Assembly (NCBI GenBank): GCA_026745465.1 | Contig: JACYXH010000182.1 | Coordinates: 331,501 to 395,500, forward strand | DNA from: Lota lota | Taxonomy: Eukaryota > Chordata > Actinopteri > Gadiformes > Lotidae | Length of the DNA: 64,000 nucleotides | Direction of reading: 5' to 3' | In this document: positions 38,871 through 48,650 of the stretch, piece after piece | Layout of the letters: the number at the start of each line of letters is the position of its first letter | Position numbering within the stretch: position 1 is the stretch's first letter | Position numbers and translations under genes: made by a program | Notes under the pieces: generated by a model | Databases searched by the model: none | Seen by the model: only the letters and a program-made list of their open reading frames with translations | Told to the model about the DNA's origin: nothing

Positions 38871-39950
38871 TATATTCCTCCTCCTCCTCTTCCCTATGGG
38901 AGGCTGCTCCTCTGTGTTCCCACACCCTGACTGCCCTTCTGATGGGCCAGGAGTTGGGTTGTCCATGGCAGGGTAGGGTGGGCTGGCTGGCCTAGCTACC
39001 TGGCGGGCTGGCTGAGTGGGTTGCCTGGTTGGCTGGCTGGTTGGCTGGCCGGCTGGCTGGCTGGCTGGCTAGGTGGATGGGGGGACTGGCTGGCTGGGTT
39101 TGTAGGTAGGCTGGCTGGCTGGGGGGGGGGGGGACTGGCTGGCTGCGTTTGAAAGGTAGGCTGGCTTGCTGGCTGGCTGGGGGGGACTGGCTGGCTGGGT
39201 TGGTTGGTAGGTTGGCTGGCTTGCTGGCTGGCTCGGGGGGCGGACTGGCTGGGTGGGTGTGTGGGTGGGCTACCTGGCTGGGTTGCTGGGCAGTCAGGCT
39301 TGGTGGCCTAGCTACCTGGCTGGCTGGCATATTGGAGGACGTCTCCCTCACCTCCATAAATGGGCTCCAAGAACGACATGAGCGCCATGAACCGCCACGG
39401 TGGACGGTTGGAAACACTAGCTCCAATTCTACTCTTATCTTTCTCCTTTTTTCTCTCGTTTATGTAATTGTCCCTCCGGGACTTCCATTCCGTGTTCTAA
39501 TCAAACACAGCAGATGAAATACAGATCAGCATTGAATGTAAATGAATGAATCACCAATTATCATTTGGGTTTGTTATTGCACTTTTATTTACCTAATCTT
39601 ACCACAAAGACCAATATTTTCAGCAACACTCCTCCATGCTGCATTTCTTTTGTTTATAACTCTGTATGAGGGTAGAGCCAGGTCATACAAAACCCGAAAA
39701 CCACAAACTACAACTATGATTTTCTCCTCCATTTTCGGGATTCTACCTTTGAATGGCGGGAGAAACTCACTGAATGTCGATTGTCGAACGTGCACTTCCA
39801 GACGCGCTCATTTGCGTAAGGTTAACTGAAGTTCAACTTTGGTCCCTCCCCTTTACACGCGCCGCGGTCGCCAGCACGCGTCCAATCCAAAGTGAATGGG
39901 AGGCGACTGCTACGCTTGCGGCCACGCTTTTGGCGGGGCCGAGCCGTCAC
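38871..39950. other. Unassigned block splitting the array from gypsy pol
   Basis: It starts abruptly inside the last LTR and ends where gypsy RT becomes readable. It contains a CTGG/GGCT-rich tract and then sequence not seen elsewhere in the window. No domain is recognised. It replaces the gag remainder, protease and most of the RT expected here, so it is either an insertion plus deletion or an unrelated segment joined by rearrangement. Confidence 0.5.
38980..39330. repeat. Interrupted (CTGG)n microsatellite
   Basis: About 350 bp dominated by GGCTGGCT words with G-rich interruptions, including G13 at 39121-39133. The Pro/Ala/Ser-rich minus-strand ORF over it is a by-product of the repeat. 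Confidence 0.9.
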
Positions 39951-41440
39951 AGGACTGCAAGCCTTTGGGATTGCCTCTGCACCAGAACACTTCTGCAACA
40001 GAATGGTGACAGAGGTCACAGATGGCCTCCAGGGGTCGGTCGGTGGTCGGCTTTGTATGACCCTAACAAGGGGGTCAAAGTGTCAGCGGATGCCTCTTCC
40101 TACAGCCTGGGAGGGGTTCATCTCCAGAAGTGGGAGGATCAGTGGAAGCCAGTTGCCTATGTGTCACGGTCTCTGTCACAGATATAGCAGAGATACAGGC
40201 AGGTGAAAAGGAGGCCTTAGGACTGACCTGGGCCTGTGAGAGATTCCCCAACGTTTTCATCAGCAAACTGCTGCTATCTGCTGGAGACTAACCAGAAGCC
40301 ACTGTTCACTCCTGGGAATGCCCTCACCCCACAGATGTGTCTGTTGCGTTACTCCTACTCCATTGCTCATGTGCCTGGGAAATAGGGCTGTAGTCAATCA
40401 GACTGGTCATCCCCTCAGCTATGAGGAATGATGTGCTCACCAGACTGCACGAAGGCCATCAGGGCGTGGTGAAGTGCAGGGAGCGCGCACGACAGTCAGT
40501 GTGGGGGCCGGGCCTGAGCCAGCAGCTGAATTAACTGGTCCTTAACTGTCGACTGTGCTGCATACAGAGGCAAAATAGCAAGGAGCCGCTGATGCCATTA
40601 CACTACCCCGACAGACCGTGGCAGGAGTTGAGAGCTGACCTCTTCATGCTGAAAAGCAAGACTCAACCTGCTAGCGGTGAATTATGCATCCAGGTACGTG
40701 GAGATAGCTCAGCTCGCTCCCTCCAAGTCGACTGATGTCATTGTCCACCTGAAATCCATCTTTGCACGCCACGGCATCCCTGAAACACTGATGACTGACA
40801 AGGGGCCGCAGTTCTCTGGGAGGTATGGCTTCTGCCATATCACAAGTAGCCCAAAATTCCCACAGAGTAACAGCGAAGTTGAACGCATGGTCAAGACTAT
40901 GAAAGATCTCCTCAGGAAAGCAGCAGACCCCTACCTTGCTCTGCTTGCATACATGGCCACGCCATTGCAGAACGGGTACAGCCCTGCCCAACTCCTCATG
41001 GGGTGACGACGGGGTGCACAACCGTACCCATACTTCCAGCGCTATTAGATCCTGCTCTTCCCGATGGCGAAGTTGCTGCCTTGAAGGAAAAGGCAGGAGA
41101 ACGATGGATGCACAACACTACAACAGGCGCCATCGTACACGAGCCCTCAACAAACTCCCACCAGGACAACAAGTGTGGGTGACAGACCAAAGAGTACCTG
41201 GAACAGTGATCAGCAGCCACACCACTCCGCGTTCCTACCTCGTGGATGGACCCCATGGAACATTGAGAGGCAACTGCCATCACCTGATACCCATGCGGGC
41301 ATTTCTGGAGCAGAGCAGCAGAGGGGTGCAGGAGCAACCCTCAGTCGGTGATCCAGAACAGAGTTCTGCAGAACCACCAATGCAGACTGTTCCCGATCTG
41401 CCATCCGCCCCTAGAACAGGGTCTGGGAGAGTTGTAAGTG
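39951..41440 (+). pseudogene. Decayed Ty3/gypsy pol (RT end, RNase H, integrase)
   Basis: Pieces of gypsy pol appear in the normal order but in different frames. RT: FGIASAPEHFCNRMVTEVTD (near 39966). RNase H: VSADASSYSLGGVHLQ, then PVAYVSRSLS (40078-40187), continuing after a frameshift as EKEALGLTWACERF. Integrase core: WQELRADLF (near 40620), then ARHGIPETLMTDKGPQF and NSEVERMVKTMKD (40677-41006). C-terminal integrase: RALNKLPPGQQVWVTDQ, then GTLRGNCHHL (to about 41290). Stops, frameshifts and deletions make it non-functional. The 3' LTR at 42278 matches the array LTRs, so this is most likely the body of the element whose 5' end was amplified. Confidence 0.88.
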
Positions 41441-41499
41441 AGGCCAACAAGATTGGACTCGTAAACACAGGGGCACACTCAAATACTTATACAAATACT

Positions 41500-42277
41500 T
41501 AACACTCAAAAGAGAGACAGGACTTTGTGAAAAAAGTGTTTTACACGTGTTAATGGAGGGGCCCTCTATCTGTATGGCAAGTTTCAAGTTTCTGCTCCCT
41601 TCTGAAGCTGACTTGTGATTGATATAATAATGTTCTCTAATTAGCATATTTTGAATTTGCCATAACTCTGCCAATTTTTTACCCAATCAAAAATCCCTTC
41701 TAAATTTAAGATCAGACAACTCCATAGATCATGTACATTCAATCTGTTTGTCATTTAAATCTATGGTTCTGAAGAAGAACTTTTTTGAATGAAATTTTTT
41801 AAGCTTTCAAGAAATCTTTACTGTACAGCAAAATCTATCCTGACGGACATTTTGGGTCCAAATGAAAACAATGTTCAGCATGAGAAATAAGGCATATACA
41901 CCAGGTTTCAGAATTTTTCATCCATCAAGGCGGAAATGCAGAGCGTTTAACTTTGACCGGAAGTTATAGCGCCCCTGTGGGAAGTTCGACTCCAAACCTT
42001 TTTGATACCTGCTTACCAGGGATATGTTTAGATACCCTAAAATGAAAACCTTTGACCAGTCCACTGCGGAGATATAGGTGTTACCAATCCGGAATAATAA
42101 TAATACCCAAACCACATAATAACAATAGGTATCCACAGATACTCTGTGAATACCTAATTATAGAATATGTTAAATGCCAGGTCTACATGTGATAAGACTT
42201 ATGTGTTAAGTTAGGGTTGCACAAGGAGATGTTTCGTTTTAAATAAGTGTTTGTTGATCTATTCTAGAAAGGGGAGA
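41500..42277. other. Non-coding sequence between gypsy pol and its 3' LTR
   Basis: AT-rich sequence with no domain. The stretch ending near 42155 finishes with an imperfect hairpin (42128-42139 with 42143-42154, one mismatch), which may mark the end of a nested repeat. AAAGGGGAGA at 42268-42277 is the polypurine tract expected before a 3' LTR. Confidence 0.55.
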
Positions 42278-42436
42278 TGTGGTGTAATGTTATGATCAGG
42301 TTATGATACATTTAGGCACGGTATGATGACATCATCAGATAGGGTCAGGGAGCAGTCTAGAGGCGACCGTGATGCTTGGATAAACTCCGCGTAAATATAC
42401 AGCTGGACTCACTAGTATTAATCATATAACACGACA
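42278..42436 (+). mobile_element. Gypsy 3' LTR
   Basis: TGTGGTGTAATG to ACGACA, 159 bp, matching the array LTRs apart from a ~14-bp deletion near 42378. GTTTT follows it (42437-42441), to be compared with GTTTA before the first LTR (16796-16800), a probable 5-bp target duplication with one change. The host sequence after it resembles the flank upstream of receptor 2. Confidence 0.88.
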
Positions 42437-42701
42437 GTTTTCAACTGGCAAAATATCACTAAACTCTGGGAGTAAATCTGTAGGAGATCACAATTTCCTT
42501 TCAAACTACATTTTAACCTAAAGCTCTTCAACTACTAGTTATGGGATGTGATTTTTTTAACATTGCCTTGTTAAAAAAAAAATCTAATTCCAAAATAAAC
42601 AAAGCCCACTTCTCCGCTTGAGGGAAGTAAAGAAACATAAAATGACCAATTTTAATGAGACTTTTTAGAATGCAAATACTACGCCAAAAAGATGTGGTCC
42701 A

Positions 42702-42739
42702 TGTGGCCTGATGCAAGATTGTTATTGCATCAGGCCACA
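42702..42739. repeat. Perfect inverted repeat 1 upstream of receptor 1
   Basis: TGTGGCCTGATGCAA (42702-42716) and its exact complement (42725-42739), 15-bp arms with an 8-nt loop. The right arm region is conserved upstream of receptors 2 and 3; the left arm is not. Confidence 0.95.
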
Positions 42740-42744
42740 GAGTC

Positions 42745-42788
42745 CAGGGAAATGGCCCAGTCGGAGCAGTGGTTGGGCCATTTCCCTG
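42745..42788. repeat. Perfect inverted repeat 2 upstream of receptor 1
   Basis: CAGGGAAATGGCCCA (42745-42759) and its exact complement (42774-42788), 15-bp arms with a 14-nt loop. Here the left arm is conserved at the other receptors and the right arm is specific to receptor 1. Confidence 0.95.
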
Positions 42789-42796
42789 CAGTGGCT

Positions 42797-42975
42797 GAAA
42801 TTACACAACTCTCATTAAATACCTTTTAAATATGCTATCATGATAACAATTATATGACACATGAAGTTTTGTGCACACAATTCACATGTTTCATGTATGT
42901 TTTTCTTCAGGTCCTTTGAATGTCGGTGCCCAAACCCCTCCCCCACCAACTATGTTTAAACATCAATGATGTAAT
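42797..42975 (+). repeat. Copy of the pre-coding-exon intron segment in the promoter
   Basis: This block is closely similar, in the same orientation, to 43626-43790, the intron segment just upstream of the receptor-1 coding exon. The similarity includes ACACAACTCTCATTA and the CTTCAGGTCCTTTGAATG motif. It sits between the conserved upstream element and the TATA box. Receptors 2 and 3 lack it there. Confidence 0.88.
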
Positions 42976-42984
42976 CATAAAGCA

Positions 42985-42992
42985 TATATAAA
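42985..42992 (+). promoter_or_regulatory. TATA box and 5' exon of TAAR-like receptor 1
   Basis: TATATAAA is followed by a block conserved at all three receptors: AGCACATCCTGC, then CCACTGAGTT and CCTCTCCAGCTGACTGAG, ending at a strong donor GTAAGCC (GT at 43040-43041). The transcription start should be about 30 bp downstream of the TATA box, giving a tiny non-coding first exon. Acceptor candidates are TTTTTTTCAG before AAGTATACTTG (near 43220) and CGCAG at 43909-43913. Confidence 0.75.
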
Positions 42993-43861
42993 GCACATCC
43001 TGCAAGTATCCACTGAGTTTACCTCTCCAGCTGACTGAGGTAAGCCCGACATAATGCTTTATCATACTTTTAACTACTTAAACTACACAAACATATTTTA
43101 ATACATCAGAGTAATGGAAATCATTATTAGATCATATGTGACTGTCCTTACCACCTATTTTTGTATGGAATTATTCGTTTTATTATGAATAACCCTATTG
43201 TATATGTTTTTTTTTTCAGAAGTATACTTGAATACGTGTCCTGCTAAAACATTTAATATTACTAGTAAATTACATGTGGTATGTAAAGACAGTGGATAGG
43301 ATTAGCAGAGACGTTCAAGTCATTCTATGGTTTAGCATACAACAACAGAAATACAGTTTATTAAGCCCTTAACTAGTTTGTCATGTTGTAGTTGTTCATG
43401 AATAAGGATTATGGCATGACTTTTTTTGCTCTCTGAATGAAGAATATTTAGCAACTGAAGCACAGAAGCACATATGCTGGCTGGAAAAAGGCTGATAGTA
43501 TAATTATTTCATGACTGAATGCAATACAAAGCGCCAGATCAATCATTAGGCTGGTATTAACAACAAGAGAAATTATATTCTAGTGTGAAATCTGGCATAG
43601 CTCTGCATTGATTATAAGTGCAGAAGAAATTACACAACTCTCATTATATCAATTTTAAATACACTATCATGATAACAATTCTATGACACATGATGTTTGT
43701 GCACACGATTCACATGTTTCATGTGTGTTTTTTTCTTCAGGTCCTTTGAATGAATCCCCACCAACTATGTTTAAACATCAATGATGTAATAATGTCTTCC
43801 AGGTTGAAGAAAGTATGACCTAATTTATTAAAACCCTGCCTTACCCTACTCTTGCTTCCCG

Positions 43862-43913
43862 CCCCCCCCCCTCCCTCCCTCCCTCCCTCCCTCCCACCCT
43901 CCCTCCCTCGCAG
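43862..43913 (+). repeat. C/CCCT-rich polypyrimidine tract at the receptor 1 splice acceptor
   Basis: A run of C followed by (CCCT)n with one interruption, ending in CGCAG 4 bp before the ATG. It would serve as the polypyrimidine tract of the 3' splice site. Confidence 0.85.
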
Positions 43914-43917
43914 GTCG

Positions 43918-44901
43918 ATGGAGCCTGAGTTTTGCTACGGGAATGGCTCGTGTGTGAGGACGGTCTACCCCGTCGCCGTCCGCGTCATCCTCTACTTATG
44001 CCTGGGGTCTGCGGTGGTCCTCACGGTGCTGGGTAACCTCTTGGTGATCGTGGCCATTTCTCACTTCAAGCAACTCCACACACCTCCCAACTACCTGACC
44101 CTCTCCCTGGCCATAACCGACCTCCTCCTGGGGGTGCTGGTCATGTTCCCCGGCATGATTCAGTCCGTCGAGACCTGCTGGTACTTCGGGGAGATGTTCT
44201 GCAAGCTCTTCACCAGCTCTGACATCTTGCTGTGTACAGCGTCCATCTTGAACCTGTCCTTTATATCCATCGACCGCTATTATGCCGTGTGCCACCCTCT
44301 GCTCTACCCCCGTAAGATAACAGATAACACCGCATTCATCATGATCCTGGTTACCTGGTGTGTCTCAGCCGTGGTCGGCTTCGGGATGATCTTCCTCAAG
44401 CTGAATTTATTAGGAATTGAGGAGATCTACTATAACAACGTGGCGTGCGAAGGAAGGTGCTTTATGTTACAGAGCGGCGTTTCCATCACCGTCTCATCCA
44501 TTGTCGCCTTCTACATCCCCGGGGTCATCATGCTGTGCATCTACCTGAAGATCTACATGGTGGCCCGGAGACAAGTGCGCATCATAGGCCTACAGAACAC
44601 CACCTCCTCCAAGGTGGACAAGCACCAGAGGAAAGCCACCAAAACGCTGGCCATCATCATGGGCGTGTTTCTGTCCTTCTGGGCGCCGTTTTTCATCTGT
44701 AACATCATCGACCCCTACATCGGCTACTCCGTTCCGCCCATCCTGTTTGAAACACTCGTGTGGCTGGGGTATCTGAATTCCACAGTCAACCCGTTGGTTA
44801 ACGCCTTCTTCTACAGTTGGTTCAGGAAGGCATTTCAAATTATCGTTTCCGGTAGCATCTTTCGGTCAGACATGTCGGACACAAAACTGTTTGCAGAGTG
44901 A
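43918..44901 (+). CDS. TAAR-like amine receptor 1 (class A GPCR)
   Basis: Complete 327-residue single-coding-exon receptor of the trace amine-associated family, expected in the plasma membrane (in fish, mostly of olfactory neurons), signalling through Gs/Golf. Visible landmarks are Asn40 (1.50), LSLAITD with Asp68 (2.50), Cys95 (3.25), Asp102 (3.32, the amine contact), DRY 119-121, Trp147 (4.50), ECL2 cysteines 177 and 181, Pro201 (5.50), FWAP with Trp255 (6.48), Tyr285 (7.43), and the TAAR TM7 signature NSTVNPLVNAFFYSWF (287-302). One N-glycosylation site is NGS at 9-11. Oddity: residue 295 (7.53) is Asn instead of the NPxxY Tyr. There is no Asp at 5.42 (Ser193), unlike diamine-sensing teleost TAARs. 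The frame is open upstream to 43852 through the pyrimidine repeat; the ATG at 43918 follows a CAG acceptor and matches the other copies. The exact TAAR subfamily is not resolved. Confidence 0.93.
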   Translation: MEPEFCYGNGSCVRTVYPVAVRVILYLCLGSAVVLTVLGNLLVIVAISHFKQLHTPPNYLTLSLAITDLLLGVLVMFPGMIQSVETCWYFGEMFCKLFTSSDILLCTASILNLSFISIDRYYAVCHPLLYPRKITDNTAFIMILVTWCVSAVVGFGMIFLKLNLLGIEEIYYNNVACEGRCFMLQSGVSITVSSIVAFYIPGVIMLCIYLKIYMVARRQVRIIGLQNTTSSKVDKHQRKATKTLAIIMGVFLSFWAPFFICNIIDPYIGYSVPPILFETLVWLGYLNSTVNPLVNAFFYSWFRKAFQIIVSGSIFRSDMSDTKLFAE

Positions 44902-44904
44902 CAG

Positions 44905-46017
44905 TGGTCTCATGTTGAAGCTTCCAAGAAGATGTGGGGCCATGAAAAGAAAGGCTTAGCAACTGATAGTTGGAAAGTCTAATTGTGTTTTCCCCATTAT
45001 AACTCTTAATTTATCATTTAAATTACTATAATACTTTACATGATACCCCAAAATTACAAAATACTGATTTTGATGGTGATAATTGTTATCCCGGTGGTAT
45101 TATTGATCTCTGGCTCCGAAAGTCAGAACACATTGTTTTTAATCGACTACAAAAAGGGCCAGTGTGATTGAAAATGCATGTACTGTGGACCAAGCAATGT
45201 ATATGTACTTTGAGTGCTTTGTCACAAAACATTTGAAAATGGAACGATACCACAAAATTAAGCAAAATGTATTTTAAGATGTACCACAAGCAGTGCAAAG
45301 ACACAAATGTGCAAATAAGTCAAAATGCCTACTATGGAAGAACAGGAAACCATATAATACACTCATATAATACAAGACATCCATACATTGTCCTTCATGA
45401 TAGTCCATGCCGATGACATATTTTGGGATATAATGTATGTCTTAGAAAAACATATATTAAAGATGACAAAACTTTGGATTCAATTAACAAATACCTCCCG
45501 GACCAGTTTGATCCATGCATTCTATTTGTTATGTGCTCACAAATATGTCACAAAAATAAAAAAGCAAAACAAACTTATTAACTACAATTGATCACCATGT
45601 TTTAGACTATAATGAATGACAAAGGTTTTTATGTGTCTGATGAAAAAATATTTATTGTAAAACACTTTGTTGGCAAAGCATTTCATTTAATGGAGCATCA
45701 TCATGGGAAGACCCATTGGCAGCATTTACCAAGCATCTTCAGAGAGATAATGAGTATACATTTTTCTTATTGGGAAACTTTCATTTCTTTGGCTGTAACA
45801 TCAAAGGATTTAGGTCTGATATTAAGAAAACAAAGATGTTTGTGGAGGCTGTCATGGATTTGTTCAAGTCCACTCTCTTTAACCCCAGAAATCTCCAGAA
45901 AAGTTAACTCAATGAATATTGGTGTTCTTCTAATACTTGAATAGATTCATGAAAAAACTGTGTCAAAAGGGTGTTAACGGAGTTTAATAATAAAAAATAA
46001 AAAATAAGAAATAATAA
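44905..46017 (+). other. 3' flank of receptor 1
   Basis: 3' UTR and flank, closely matched at 62706-63786 (receptor 3) and less closely behind receptor 2. It ends with the recurring block containing CAAGTCCACTCTCTTTAACC (45868-45950) and an AT-rich tail of the following L2. Confidence 0.7.
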
Positions 46018-46619
46018 TTAATTTTAATTCAAGGTGCCTTTCATGACACCCAAGGTCGCCTTACAATTCATAAAACAATCTAGAGATACGGTCAACATGA
46101 TTAAAAGAACATAAGGTGGGGAGACACAGGTAGTAGGGGGATAAGAACAGTGGCAAAACGGGCATACAAAGGGAAACACACAGTAGAGGGGACATGGAAG
46201 TGAGTAGGCCAGTTTGAACAGATGTGTTTTAAGGTGGGATTTGAATGTTATTATGGTGTCAGATTGTTGAATGTGCGGGGGCAGGGAGTTCCAAAGCCTG
46301 GGAGCAGTGTAGCTGAAGGCCCTAGCACCCATGGCGCTAAGGCGTGAGGTTGGGATGGAGAGAAGACCAGCTGAGGATTAGCGAAGGGAGCAGAAGGGGC
46401 TGTGCTCATGAAGGAGGTTGGAAAGATGAGTGGGGGCTAGGTTGTGCAGGGCTTTGTAGGTGAGCAGAAGGTTTTTAAAGTCAATCCGGTGATGGACAGG
46501 GAGTCAGTGTAGTTGGATGAGAATGGGGGTGAGGTGGGCGGATGATTTGGTGCAGGTAATGATCCAGGCAGCAGATTTCTGGATGATTTGAAGCCTGTTG
46601 AGCAGTGTAGCATTGGTGG

Positions 46620-46953
46620 TTATCTCCATGGTACACGCCACCTAGGTGGCTGCCATACTCCACCAAGGGGAATTTTACTGGGCTCCTCCAAACAAAGGAC
46701 ACAGGGTGGTGATGTTGGAACCGGTTTATTGCCAAGGTTGCGTATAATGATACCAACAGATTGTGCTCCATGCTGCCATGTAGGAGATCTCTCTTGAGTG
46801 TGTGCGGTGATGGCTGGTTTAACCTGTGCACACTGATTGCTCAATGTGCAACAAGTGTGCAGCCTCACCCAGCTCCAGATTCCAATCAGTCTGACTCGGG
46901 CCAGGTGAGGCTGCTTAAACCAGCCATCATCCACACATACTCTCACAAGCAGT
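46620..46953 (-). mobile_element. 334-bp insertion in L2 copy A, solo-LTR-like
   Basis: It interrupts the L2 RT between the readings LSGFP and NATLLNRLQ and is flanked by the direct repeat TTGGTGG (46613-46619 and 46954-46960). It contains AATAAA on the minus strand and two nested perfect inverted repeats: 46809-46822 with 46915-46928, and 46859-46869 with 46904-46914. It has no coding content. Its class is uncertain. Confidence 0.65.
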
Positions 46954-47288
46954 TTGGTGGGGAAACCAGAGAGAACAGCGTTACAGTATATTCCGGGAAG
47001 AGACGAATGCATGGACCAATGTGTTGAGTTGAGTGATGGATTGAGACAGGGATGGGCAAAGTCTGGAATTGTTGCATAGATGGAAGAATGCAGTCCGGGT
47101 GACGATTTTGTGGGTGAGGTGCAAAGGAAAGGGTGTTGTCCAGAGGGACACAAAGGCTCTTGACTTGGCTGGAGACGGGTACAGGGAAGCCATCGATGAT
47201 AATTTTAGGGGTTCTGGTGTTTTGGGCTTTGGAGAGAGTTGCTTTGGAGCCAATGAGCAGGAACTCAGCTTTGCTGCCATTGATTTTC

Positions 47289-47711
47289 TAATGGAAATTT
47301 CCTTAACACATGTTGTTCGCAAGACACTAAGACACTGTGACCCTTTAGTTATTCTCTATAGTAAACATTTTACTGTTTCTACCATGCATATCGCCCTGGA
47401 GGGAAACTGAGACAGCTTCGGCTGACTCAGACACAGCAATACCACGAGCTACATCCTGATATGGCCGAAAGGAGTGGTGGCCTAACTGCAGCTGTGCCCT
47501 CAAGGACGTTCCCCTGCTTTCAACCTGGAGTGTGCCCACTATTCGGGGCTCACTACAGCGCTTACACCTTTGCTTGCTTGACGTGTTGTATGTGTTCTCT
47601 CTGCACAGAGACCCCCTTTATCTTATACTTTTTCTCAGCCTTCATTAAAATAAACTCTTTAAGTTTATTCTGAGTCACGTTGTCAATACACTTCAAAGAA
47701 TTTGCACCCCA
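47289..47711 (+). mobile_element. 423-bp insertion in L2 copy A, solo-LTR-like
   Basis: Counterpart of 58029-58451. The right flank AGCTTC (47712-47717) is intact; the left has changed to ATTTTC (47283-47288). It has an internal AATAAA (TAAAATAAACTC). Its presence in both L2 copies shows it predates the TAAR segment duplication. Confidence 0.7.
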
Positions 47712-48650
47712 AGCTTCCAAAGGGTCCTGCTCATCCAGCTCCTGATGTTCTGGAGGCAGTTGGCGAGGGAGGAAGGGCAGTGTTGGGATTAGAAAAGATG
47801 TCGACCTGTGTATCATCATTGTAGCAGTGAAAGTGGACTTCTTGCTGACGGAGGATTGTGCACAGGGGAAGAAGGTAAAATATGAATGGGATGGACCCAG
47901 TACTGACCCCTGGGGGACACCCAGTGGAACAGCAGAACACCTAGACCCTTGGTTCCTCAGTTGGACAAACAGTTTTCGGTCAGTGAGGTATGAGGAGAAC
48001 CATGATAGTGCAACAACAGTGATCCCAATGTCAGCCAGACGTTCCAGGAGTAGTAGGTGGGAGATGGTGTCGCAACCACCATCTCAAGACTTTTGGAAAT
48101 TAAGGGAAGGTTGGAGATGAGCCTGTAGTTAATCTGGTCAGCTGGGTCAGCACCATGTTTTTTGAGAGTGGGTGGTACAGTTCCAGAGGTGATGGAGGAG
48201 TTATTTATGTTTGTGATCATGGGAAAAATGGATGGCAGACAGGCTTTGACAAGGGTAGTGGGGAGGGGATCAAGCTGACAGTTAGTGGATTTGGCTTTAA
48301 GGATGAACTTAGAGATGGTGTCTTCCGTTGCTTGGGTGAAGTTGGAGAAGGAGCTGGTGGTAGGTTGGCCCATGGTAACCATCCAAGGTGGATCCCCTGG
48401 GGAGGTGCCTTACGAGGCCAGCTGTAGGTGGATGGTTTTGATTTTGGTGTCAAAGAATTGAAGAAAGGCAGTGCAGTGATCAGTGGAGATATTTAGGGGA
48501 AAGGTTCTGGGGAGCTGAAATAGGTGGCCGACTGTCGAGGAGAGAGCTCGAGTGTTGCCTTTGCCAGCGCTGAGGTTGGAATAGTAGGAGGATTTGGCAG
48601 TGAAGAGGGTGTCCAAGTATTGGTGTAGGTGTATCATGGTGCAGGCATAG

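Larger units (their letters stand above)
46018..48650 (-). mobile_element. L2-type LINE, copy A (dead, with two nested inserts)
   Basis: The minus strand reads L2 reverse transcriptase from ~48.6 kb down to 46.0 kb. YLDTLFTAKSSYYSNL is near 48.6 kb, then the region with [21 protein letters not shown] and [16 protein letters not shown] (48382-47957). LPLCTILRQQEVHFHCYNDDTQ (the YADD motif decayed to YNDD) is at 47.9 kb, and TAFFHLCNNSRLCPSL with NTLVHAFVSSR follows. The C terminus with GARAFSYTAPRLWNSLPPHI is at 46332-46240. Two later insertions interrupt it (46620-46953 and 47289-47711). It belongs to the duplicated TAAR unit, since copies B and C occupy the same position. Confidence 0.87.

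Noticed and set aside
38992-39517. Pro/Ala/Ser-rich or Leu/Ala/Gly-rich ORFs on both strands
   Set aside because: By-products of the CTGG microsatellite.
43852-43917. Longer start for receptor 1 (and 50834-50947 for receptor 2)
   Set aside because: The extra codons are a translated pyrimidine repeat followed by a splice acceptor; receptor 3 has no such extension and all three align from MEPEFCYGNG.
44445-44702. His/Gly-rich ORFs overlapping the receptors in other frames
   Set aside because: Out-of-frame shadows of the GC-rich receptor coding sequence.
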